Shown: piece by piece, positions 21,901-33,900 of the stretch
How the letters are laid out: the number at the start of each line of letters is the position of its first letter
Numbering within the stretch: position 1 is the first letter of the stretch
Source of the DNA: Patiria miniata
Lineage: Eukaryota > Echinodermata > Asteroidea > Valvatida > Asterinidae
Direction: 5' to 3'
Assembly (NCBI RefSeq): GCF_015706575.1
Contig: NW_024037056.1
Coordinates: 16,233,405-16,297,404, forward strand
Length of the DNA: 64,000 nucleotides
Position numbers and translations under genes: made by a program
Notes under the pieces: model-generated
What the model was told of the DNA's origin: nothing
What the model saw: the letters and a program-made list of their open reading frames with translations, nothing else
The model's database searches: none

Positions 21901-24900
21901 GTCACGGAGGCACTGAACTTTACCTTCATTGGGACGTTGGTCTCTAGGTGGCCCATCCTCTCGATGACGTCGGCGGAGATGCAGTGGTTCTCAGGATCAA
22001 AGCATCCCTTGACGAAGACCTCGTTCTTGCCCAGCCTGGTCGCCCAGACGTTCCCCTCTTTGTCCACTTCAACCTGGACGCCTTTGCCGATGTGGCCGCG
22101 GACCTTTTCTGTCTGCTTGTCACGGAGGGGGTTGTGAAGAGCCCCAAAGCCAAGCCTTGGCCAAAAAAATTGTGATTGCTCAATTATTGTTTACTAGGTA
22201 ATGAACTTTGGGGTTCCTCGAAAGTGCACAGGCACTGTAGCTAGTAAGCCTGAGTGTTGACAGTCATAAAGATGAATAAGGGCATTGGCAGATCTGTGGG
22301 GGAGGGAGTTCAGCTGCCAAAAAATGGAAACATATGCATAAAAACGTAGCACTTGTCTGCTAACTCCTTTCCCTTGGCAGCTAACCCTCGGCTCTTGAGC
22401 CAAAGCTAGATCCACCCCTGGAATGTTCAATTTCGGTGGTGGGAACAAATTATGCTGAATGATATTTCAGGGAGCCCACAGAATCAGATGTACTCTCTGA
22501 AAGCCTGTAGGATGTGGGATCACAGATAAGGCATGAAAAACACTACTGTGCCAGCCTGAACCCCATAGGGAAGATCAAGGAGGGTTCCTTGTGGCAAATT
22601 ATGACAAGGGAGTTAGGATTAAATCTGTCTTTGATGACAAATGGTAGTCCAACATTGCAATCCCCTCACTTATTCTTCCCCAAATTCATCAGGTGCACCA
22701 CAAACTTTCAATGCAGCATCCACGAAGTGATGGATTGTGTGGACTTTGTTTAGACTGTCACAACATGGTGCGGCAACGAACCACGATATGTCAGTTCATG
22801 GTGCCACTGACGATTTTTAATTTCAATTAGACTTGCATGTACCTTCCTGGATACTGGAATTTAGATCCATCCACGATGACTGCAGCCGACTTGATGTTGA
22901 AGTCTACCAGTCGGCACCGTTTCTCAAGGAAGTAAACCTTGGCCCAAGCATCTGGGTCTATCCTAGGAAGCTGATACCCCAGTTCCTCAAGGAGTTCCTG
23001 GAAAGATAGTTATACAAGGTTCTTTAAGAATCTGTACCGTGAGGTTTTGAAGGGCCTGGATGCTCCTTGATAGTTAAATTACAAACAGGGTGCCTTTGGG
23101 TTCCAATCCATCAATGCTGTGGATGGAAATTTGGAGGTTTCGGGAAGGTTTCAGAGTTCTTTGAAGTTCTTATTTCAATCCTAACAGATCCTTCAGAATA
23201 TATTCTGAGGTGTCTGAGGCTTTGTCATCGGGCCGTTGAGGTATTCGAGACTGCGCGTATGCAGGCTCAGGAGGTGCGCAGGCTTCGGATGCGCAGCAGC
23301 AGCGTCCCCCTCCGGGTGATAGTATCCCTTGCCAGGTCTGGGAGCGTTGTGCCTCTAAATCTGCCCTACTAAGCCATATGAGATAGATCACATGCACCCA
23401 GTAATAACCTTTTGTTATTTTGGAGATTTGTGAGGACATCATCGTTGATTCGACGGACAACCACTACACAAGGTTATGTCAAAATAAAGTTAAAAGTGCA
23501 AAGAATTCGCTATTGTTTCTTGGCACAGTGGAGGATTTTGGAGAATTTACAAAGGTTACCTCCCCCCCCCCCAAAAAAAACCCCCCGACTTTTGAGTAAA
23601 GGGTAAACCTTTCTTGTGAAAAAAAGGAACGAGGTGTGCTTCTGGAGTAGGAAGGGGAAGGCCAACCAAAAAATGTGTTTCTAAAAAGATGGTTGTTGCT
23701 TCATTAACGGAAGACCTCTAAGATGCTTTATCTCACCTCTTCGATTTTGCTCTTCCTAGTCGGTATCTGCGTCCTCTCCGTGGGCACCCCATTGGTTGCT
23801 GCAACCACTGGTACCCCGTAGCTGTATCTCTTGGGTGCTGTGGGAGGAGGGACCTTCTTGCGTTCGTTCTGCTCTACGATGAGTCGCTGCCTCTCATCTG
23901 TTTTGACTCGTAGTTCGCCCAGCAACATCTGAGAAGAATTGTATCAGTTTTTACACAGTGTTAATGGTGTCCACATGTGTGACAAATTTCCTTTTGTTCA
24001 GTAGGGCTTATTATAATAGAGGCTAAGGTACCTTTCCTTTGAAGGATGCGGAATTTTCAATGGCAGAATTAAAAATCAGGAACAATCCAAGATCTAGCTA
24101 AATACGAGCACGGGCAGAGGTTTGTTTGAATTTTTGGAATTTATTAGCATCGTGGACCATATTTTAAATTGTTTCCGTATTTAAATTACATAAATTAACT
24201 CCCAAAATAAGAATATCCCAAAGTACATCTCACTATTAATGTCACCAAACTACACGTATACAGACACATTGCCACTGGCACTATTAGTGCATGCCTAACT
24301 TTCACCGGAACTCATTTTTGTTCACAGAACTGTGCATGTGCTTGCAGGATATTTTCGCGCGTATACACCCATGGTCACAAAGCCGCCACGGGAAGAACTT
24401 CATAAAATGTTACATTCTCAAGAGAAAAATATTAATGATCACCATTTGCTGTCGAACACGTCATAGTTAATCATTCCTATATGACCGACCGTAAATTAAT
24501 TATACCACTGAACGATGTGTTTCATAGCTCAATGCTTATACCAAGCATCCCAAAAAGTCGGAATATTGTTTTGGTAAAAGAGACTGTAATTAGTACACAG
24601 CGCTCGATTTTGTTTTATTCGTGATACTTCGTGATTCATCGTTTCACCACCCTCAGTTATATTGTTTTATTGGGTTTTCCAAAAGTGTAGTGCAGCCGGA
24701 TGCTCCACTAACATTCTTTCCAAAAATATCTCGCGGCTAATGGCCAATTCCGATGTTGACTAACATGAGTGAAACAACGTTAACTTCGATTAAAAAGCTG
24801 TATAGAGTGAATTCTTTTTTTTTGCCAGTCAAGCATGTGTGTAAGCACATGGATGACTTTGTCACTTACGCACACTGTCGTCGCTGTTTGACCTTTATGA

Positions 24901-27900
24901 CAAATCTACAATTACTTCAAAGTGGAAGATGTCAACAGGTGCTTTTGATTCACTTCTTTCCCGATTTTGTTTTAATGGATTTGAACTGAGTTGGCGTTTG
25001 TTTCAAAGATTGAATACGAAAATGTTTAGTGGCAGATTTTTAACATTGTAATTGGAAGCTGTGGGGAAAACCGTAATACACAAACACGTGTTTTCCGTAT
25101 ACGAGGACTGCAATACAAAGGGAGGACAACATATTCAATTTTGTCCTCAGACGTAAACGATTTGTCGAGAACGTCCTCGAAACGAACGTGCGTCTGCGTG
25201 CTTAGTCTATGGGAGAGTGTTCTATTATATAAAACATATGGAACACAATGCCTGGCCCTCGGACGTAAAGGTAAAGTTCGACTGCTGTGTGTACAAGCAC
25301 GTGTTTGAAAGACGGCTATTTCGGCGCTTGTTTAAGTATAAGCTTCGACCGAATTTATACGTACCAACATAAAAAAGTAGTGAACGGTCCTCGAACGTAC
25401 GTCCGTGTGCTTAGTCTACGGAAGAGTGTTATTATAGTATAGAAAGAAACGGAACACAATGCGTCCTCGGACGTAAAGATAAAGTGCAACTGCTGTGTGT
25501 ACAGGCACGTGTTTGAACGATGGCTATTTCGGCGCTTGTTTTTGAAACAAGTATAAGCTTCGACCGATATTATGCGTACCAACTTAAAAAGTACGCAAGA
25601 ATAAACATGATAAAACTACTTACTTTGCGTGAAGGCAGGGGACGCATTGCAACACACATCATTGTAATTATCTCTGATTTAACACCAACACACCTTTAGC
25701 TGATATCTGAACTTGAAGTGATTTCAACGCATCAGATATCTACCTTATATACAGGGTTAACTCTCGGTCACCGCAACGCGTCGCCACGGCAACCGATGTG
25801 ACGTCATCATCAGCTTGGAAACCCCTCTCAGGAGGAAGTTGTGAATCACCTCCTACCCGTTTAATGAACGCGTCGCTATCAGCTCGGTGCCCTAATTGGC
25901 CCAATTTCCCCTCCAGGAAAAGTTGGAATGTTTCTATACAAAGGTCTGTCCCCAGCCTCTAGTGATCCCATTCTATGGCACTGGGTAGTTTGGCTATCGG
26001 GATTTACGCACGTAACATCCTGACTTAAAACGGACCAGTGTGTCTAAACATAGACGTTTGTCTATTTTTAAAATGGTACATTATTTGTATTGTGGTCCCT
26101 GGATATACCAAGTTGAATAACTGAAATCGGAGGTAGCCCTCGATAACCAACTATATCCTTGGCCTGATTTTACAGGGCTAACTTCGAGAGAAATTTAGGT
26201 ATTGTATACCATTAAAACATTTCATTGTAATTAAACAATAAATTGTGAAATAAATTGAATTTTCTAAAGGTGCATTTTATTTCGCGTCATATTATGTCGA
26301 ATGCACCTTAAAAAATTGGGTCGAATTTTACTCCTTTTTTTTAAAAACATGTTTCAATAAAAAGACGATTGTCCACCCGATAAGCTTCGTTTTCGCGTTC
26401 CCATATTAGTCGTACCAAATCCTGTATTGTACATAAAGCTCATCTTTTTCGGCTACCACAAAACGGAAGCCATTTTTGTTGCACCACGTTCACGTGCGAA
26501 TGTTGCACGCTATCTCAAATTTAAAGCCACTCGTTAATTTTGTTGACACAATTTTATTAGTCGAAAGTGCAACGAGTCTCAGTGGTTTGGCAAACATCGG
26601 TAATGCGGTCGCGGGTTCTTGTAGTCTGAAAACTGCAGCTTTTGAGACGTTCCATCAAAGTTTGCCTGACATTTTGTGGAATCGACCGAAGGGAACTCGA
26701 ACTTGACTCGGGGACATTTCCGTCTCGGGCCTGGCCTCGAAAACAAATTTGCAATTTCCGGTACTTCAGCCAAAGTACATCCGTCTTACTTGGCCCTTTT
26801 CCCAGAATTTGCCCCCCAATTTGTTCCCCAAAGATACAAAACAAAAATGGCCTTAACGTTTAATACAGATATAGATCCGGAAGTACCCATTATTCTGTCG
26901 GACAAGTGACTCTAAAACATCAATGTCGGAGTGAATAACATGACTCAAAGTCGAAATAAGAAAAGGAACTCTAAATGTCAAGCACCGAAAATGACAGTGT
27001 GAGCACATAATGTGTCATGCATTTCAATGCTGCTTTGGGGGTATTTAGGAAACGCGAGTTCCCCAGTTGCCGAACGAACACCCCCGCTTCCTTCCTGTTC
27101 ACCCACATGGCTGTCGGGTGTTCATAACTCAGAACCTTTTTTTGATTTCCACGTCCTCAAATCTCCTTTTCTCCCGATATACACGTGTACTGTTCAGATG
27201 TGACACCTATTAGTTTCTTCGCTGTTAAAGGATGTTGTGTGTGCGTGTTTATGGTGTAAATCGAGGACACACACGTGTAACATCATCGATGAATTGAGGA
27301 CAGGAGCCATATCGAGGACTCTAAATAATGTGACATCTATCTTCGCTGTTAAAGGATGTGTGTGTGCGCGTTTGTTAATTGTATAAATCGAGGACACACA
27401 CGTGTAACATCATCGATGAATTGAGGACGGGAACCAAATCGAGGACTCCTCGGTTAGAAAACGTGTACAAACCCCCCCCCCCCCGTTTGTTTATGGTGTA
27501 AATCGAGGATTTTCTATTGTTCCTTTTCCATTTTCCTTTGTTTATACTCCGGAGGTCGCAGGTTAAAACACCGCTCCAGTGAATATTTTTGTTGAACTTT
27601 AAAATTATTAGAAGATTAAAATTGTTTCTAGGTATAACTGAGTAGCGCCCCTTGAACAACAACACTGACAAATTGGGGAACCGCAAAGATAGGGCTGGAT
27701 AGCTTAGTTGTTAGAGCACCAGAACGTCAATCCGGAGGTTGCAGGTTCAAACCCCGCTCCAGTCAATTTCTTTGTTCAACTTTGAAAACAAAATTAATAG
27801 ATATAACTAAGAAATATTGGTAACGAACCTGTCTCTTCTTAGCTTCGAATCGCTCCTTATCGTGCTTGTCCATCTTCACCATCAACCTTAAGATCTTCTC

Positions 27901-30900
27901 GTTGTATAACTCGACGTCCTCCAGGAAACCGGCCACGGCACCGCGTTGCTTCCAACCCTTCTCGCGGACGGATCGCGTGAATTTACGGCCCAGCCTCCCG
28001 CGCACGTACCGCTGGCAAGTCACCACGCTGGACACGAGTTGGTCCAAGCGAGTGTCGAGTTTCTCCGAGTGCCAATACTTGAGAAATACCTATTGGGTGA
28101 GGGTGGGGGAGTATAAAAAGTAAGGTGGGTGGGATGAGCGAGAATGAGTATTGATATCAGTTGGCTCGTGGGTAGATGTACTTGGCAATGTGACAGAATG
28201 TGGTTACAGAGTTTTAAAAGATTTGAGGGGAAAAAACCGCATTCTCTGAAGCTGATTTGATGCATTATCGATGCTACTTCAGCTTATGTACTCGACGAAC
28301 ATTTATCACTGAAAACAAACTAATCATGACTGCCCGATACCACGATGAGTACTGGACAGCACTTCAGTTGAATAAATCTAAGCTAGAAATTAACACGAAA
28401 TATAAACGAAACAAGTGCCAAAATAAAACAACGTATCTTTACAAACTGGCGATCGGTCGACCTTACGAGATGTCTTCAAAGACAAAGACTGCATTCTACA
28501 AATGGTTATCGTGGCTCGTTTTTATACTTTCTAGTTTGTTTGTGAAAACCAATTCGATGCAAAAAGCACGTGGAGTTGCGGTTAGAACAACGCGCGCCCG
28601 TTCTAAAAATGAAAACCGGAAACACGTCACAGTTATCTTCCCAGGCACAACATAACTTTTTGCGCACGTATATCCAGCGGTGTTCATCACAAATTACTCC
28701 CAGGGACCAATGCTTATTTGACTGCGAGTATTTTAGACCATTGTATTGTTATAGAACTGTTATTTTAGAACTACTAGAAGGTCAGAGAAGGGTCAGATAC
28801 AGGGTGAGTAAAGTCTGGACCATTCCGAGCTTACTATCACTGTATATTCTTGGTGACCCCTTTCAATGGCGATATCATTGTGCTAGCTATTGTTCAGATA
28901 ATGCCGTGGGGTCTTTGCTTTGTACAATAGCATGCACAATGTTTTCGCCATTGAAGGGGGCCTCTGTAAGTAAACAGGGCGAGTGAAAAAACCGGCAACC
29001 TAAATGGCAGGATTAACTTTTGAAAGAATTTTTGCCTGTAGCACTTTCAAAATCTAGGATAAGAAAGCTCAATCAATGAGCTTTCTTTTAGTACAAGAAT
29101 CATTCTGATCACTCATGCACTTTTCAAGTTACGGAATTTTGAACACAAACACCGTTTTAAAATTCTGTCCACAGATCACAAAAAAGGGTAAGTGTTCTTT
29201 CAGCAAAACGGAAAACAATGCACATGCATGAGATACAAAATTGGTCCTGCCATTTGGGTTGCGGGTTTTTTTAACTCGCCCTCTACAGTGACTGCAAGCT
29301 AGGATTGGTCAGGCTTGGTCCTACAATAGGCCTACATAATTAGTCTTTGGCAAAACGTTTTGTTGTTGAGAATCGTAAACCACGAGACAGATCGACATAA
29401 GGTGGTAGCTATAAACACAACAAAGGAAACAAGTTAAAGAAAGAGAAGGAATGCTTTGATAAGTTTCAAGAAGGGGAACGCAAGATACACAGACCCTGGG
29501 TAAGGTGATCTTGAAATCCCCACCCCACTAAATGTGACCCCTGGGTACCCCTCTCATCCCAGGGGGAGGCAAGGTGCAGTACGTCACCAATGACGCAAGT
29601 CATGCTTGCCAATATGTATGCAGAATATTGATAAGTAAATTGCTTTCATGATGAGGTCAGCGTTTCGGTCACGTATGACCCCATTTGACCCCATTGATTG
29701 TTCCTCATTGCACCTCACGATTTATTTAATGAGCATTTTTGTTATTCTGAATTTTGTTTATTAATGAATATTAAAAACAACAACAATTATAACATCTTAA
29801 AAAGCCATTTTTTTCACACAGGTACCATGGAAGATTTTAACTTGCTGACAAAAAAAGGACGTTATGGAAGATGCATAGAAACGAATAAAATTCTTAAAAT
29901 AAAAATACATGTGATTAGAAAGCGATAGGCCTAGGCCATACAGTGCAGTTTTCTAACAGAAACACCATTTTTTTTTTAAACATCCACCAAAATACACAGT
30001 TGCTTTCCCTTGTTCCTTCGATAGGATAAAACCATGATCAAGTGCAAATCTATCGGCTGAATGCCACCTTAGTCGTCTGATGAATTAACTCAACTTGAAG
30101 CCCTGCATAGTGAGAAACTCCTCATGCATATTCAAGCAGCGCGTCTGTCGTCATCCCATGACGTCATCATAAACTTGTCAAGTCTCGCGCGCGCTCCGTG
30201 ACAGTTATCAGATTTGACAGCACACATAAGCCAGGGGTTTTACACGCCTAACGAGTCGTAAAGCGCGTCGGGGATTACCTAATTTGGGCAAGTCTTGTTT
30301 GGGAAAGCGGGATAATCCTGGGGCTCCAGGCTCTGAGTGAAGATAGCGAGAATACGTCAGCTTCTCGCTTAAATGTTCATTTTTGTGTGGACTTAATTTC
30401 AATACAACACAGGTGTGATGAATCAGTAGAAAATAATGCGATTGTTTTATGGCTTGTGATCTGGACGCTCGTGATTAAAGGTACGTCATTGAAGATTTTT
30501 TTTATACAGGAAAACACTGCAGAGTATGCGTCAAATTGTACTTTCTATGTCGTCATCTGAACGTAACTAAAACGGTTTTGAAATCGATACAATGTATATC
30601 TTAACAAAATTAAGTACTTTGACGAGTAGGCCCCCTACATCGATACTGTTTAAGTACACACCATCCACCTTTGCCAAAACATCTCACCGTACCCGAAACC
30701 CTGCTAACAAGACACAATCATTAACCTAGTTTTTTGTGTTTGAATGTAACCAGTGCATGTTTAATATGTTCAAATAAGGATTCAGCTTTAATAAAAAGTT
30801 AGCTCTGCGATTTTCGATCAACATTATCGGCCAATAACTCTGACGAAAATTGATTTTTATTACTTGAAATTCATCAACTACTTTTGCTGTGACGTAGAAA

Positions 30901-33900
30901 ATGTATTTCACGGTCAGACAATTGGAAAAATAAAGAGAAGAAATATATAAATTACCTTTGTTTTTCCGATCTCGAAGCCCGACAGTCCCCCTGCTTGTAG
31001 AATCTTCTTACACGCCGCCGCGTTGGCCTTGATGCTTGCCGACAACGGGAACCCTATGAACTTATACCTGAAACACAAATAAAATAATAAAGTTACTCCA
31101 CTTTCGACGAACTGTCGATGTTAATTTCAAAACACGCGACTTAAAACTAATATGAAGTAGTTCATTTTTTTCAAGAAAACTTTTTAAACGACAGCATACT
31201 TATGACATAGAGCTAGGCCTATGCTTATATAGGTCACAAAAGTGAATATTGCAACTATTAATTGCGAGTATGTTAACACAAAAGTATGCTGCAGTAATAA
31301 TGAAGAGCTCATTTTGCGGGATGCGATAGATACTCTTGCGCTACACAAGCTTGACAAATTACTGTTTGCCTATAACGATTCAGTTCCGGGTACATTATCG
31401 TTATCATAATCTGTCTCTATAGAATTAGTCTCGTGGTTCTGTCTCTATAGAATTAGTCTCGTGGTTTGATTTAGCAACGAGACATGTTCGCACATAAAAC
31501 GTTTGCACATCATTATACAACAGGTGTATTACTTAAGCAAAGATAAAGCAATGCCCGTTTACCGAGTAAACGGCAATTTAGACGGATTACCGTCCAGGAT
31601 TGATTACGTAATCACTATTCATGGCAACGACGAAGGTTGGGATATTTTTGTCCGAGGATGAACTTGAAGAATCATTTCTATTTTTGGTTTGTGACAGCTA
31701 GAATCTGTGTTCGAATAGTGAGATTCTCGAGTTTAATGATCCACTCGTCAGTCAAAAATCATTTTAATGTGGGTCTTCCAGTATTAAAAAGTTAGATTCT
31801 ACTAAACATTACGAAAGCTTGACATTAAACTTCGTATTTCATTATTATTGCAGTTGTAATATTGTACATTAAAGTTTAGTTTTACGTCAGCTCATATTTT
31901 TAAGCAGGTTTCTCGGATGTCTAGAATTACACTTTCCACCAATTAAAAGCTTCGTATTTATTTCTTAATAGTGTAATGTCGTCGTGAATGTAAGATTCAA
32001 AAGCCTTACTATTATACCTTCTGATGAAGTCCGCGAAGTTCAGCCGCGACGGGAAGCCCATGCGCCGTATCTTGATCGTCTCCAGCACCCCCGTGTACTG
32101 CAGCTGCCGCTGGACTAGCCGGTCCTCGTAGAAATCGTTACGGCTCTGGCTGTTGGGCTTGATGCACCGGACAAACTGGGGTTCGGCCCCTAAGATCTTG
32201 GCCATCAGATCGGTCAAGGATCGCTGGAAGAAAAGAGGAAGACAGATAGAGAAATTTAGATTTTAAGATTTGGAGCTTTTGATGAGTTGGGAGTAAGTTT
32301 TGTAATAGCCGTGTGGAAATGTTTATCAATTTAAAAAGATGGTTTGGGGAAAAATCACTGGGTTGTTATTCAACATTTCGATCATTATGATCTGATCGCC
32401 TTCAGCAGAACTGGTGGACATCAATTTAACGAAAAATGTACAAATATATTATATTTATACTGTGTGATTTTTGTATGATGATGCTTGCGAATTTATAAAC
32501 TTCTAGAACGAGATTTTAGAGAATAATGTACTGCATCTTCCTGGGTATCCGTATTTTGAAAAGTAAAATGGAAATTCGATGCATGTCGTATAGTTTGCCT
32601 AAACCGAAGACTTTACCTTGAAATGCAAGCCGATAGAGGGCAGTGTTGGTCTTCGCTTTCCTTTGTCACTTTGAGCCTTCCCATCTTTCATTCTGTATAA
32701 ATAATCAGAAAACATAATATCGCATCTAAAATGGCTCTTTATATAACATACTTATATATACAATGTACAATATAATTGATTTTTATATAATTTTTTTCGT
32801 AACATTTATTATGTAATAATGTATAACACCAATACTTACAAAAATACATTTAAACAGTTTCAGGAAATTTGACTTCTAAAGTATAATTTCAATCTGATGA
32901 TGAACTACATCACATCTCATTGAATATGGTTTTAAGTCTGGTACCGATAATGGTATAAACAACTTACTGTTTCTTGAGTTTCTTGGTGGCGGCGCGAGAC
33001 AGACTGACCGTCCCGTCGTGGATGATTTTTGGCGGCGGCTTGCATAGAAGGATGTCCTTTTGACTCTGTGACACTGCGAATGGGCCCGACTGTTTTCTAA
33101 CGGAGTATAAATTTAATTTCAAATTACTGTGGTTCTTGAAGTGTTTGCAAGTTAACTTACATATTCACATGGGTAGTTCTGGTTGTGACTACTTTTAAGC
33201 ATATCGGATTTTATGCACGTGCGCTTATAATGGGTTCAGCAATTTTCATTGACGAAACATATATAAACAAGTCCATCACTATTTTAGTTGATATTACAAT
33301 ATTTGCGTTTCTCATCTAATAAACCACAAAAGGAAACAGAATACAACGCACACATATAACATACGTTTCTTATACTTCATAGTTTAAAGTCTATGTTCAC
33401 TCAATTAAATTGATGTTTGGAGAATGATTCTTTAGTAGGCCTATTTTTGAACTTACGTTTCTCATAAAAGTAATCACCTGTTCAAGAATTTGAATTGATC
33501 GAACTATAAAGGTTTTCTTTGGAAATAAATTTTAATAGTAAGAATACTATTGTTACTTGTTGAACTTACGATTCCGATAGTTCTGCTTCGCTGGCACTGA
33601 ACAGATATCTGAGCAGTCCGTTCTGGCTGTGTAGCATGCTCTCCGTCAGATTCGCGCTGAACGTGTCCCGGTTCTTCTCCAGGAAACCGCTGGCGTCATA
33701 CCACAACTGGTAGAAACAAATTTAAAGAAGCCTTTATTTTGTTTTTCAATGAAAATTGATATTTGAAGTATTTTTAAACAAGTATTTATGGCTTAGCTCA
33801 GACAAGTAGAATATCATTGCTTTTATCAGGGGTGTGAAATTTCAGCTTTAAAGCCGATTTCAGCTTTTTTTGTTTTGGATTTCAGCTTTTTTCCCCCCTC

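Noticed and set aside
27692-27761. tRNA-Asp(GTC) gene
   Set aside because: The acceptor nearly pairs and the anticodon position reads GTC, but position 33 is C instead of T, there is an acceptor mismatch, and the module sits inside a dispersed element found elsewhere.
28257-28655. 132-codon plus-strand open frame
   Set aside because: It is antisense within a myosin intron, with low-complexity composition and no motif.
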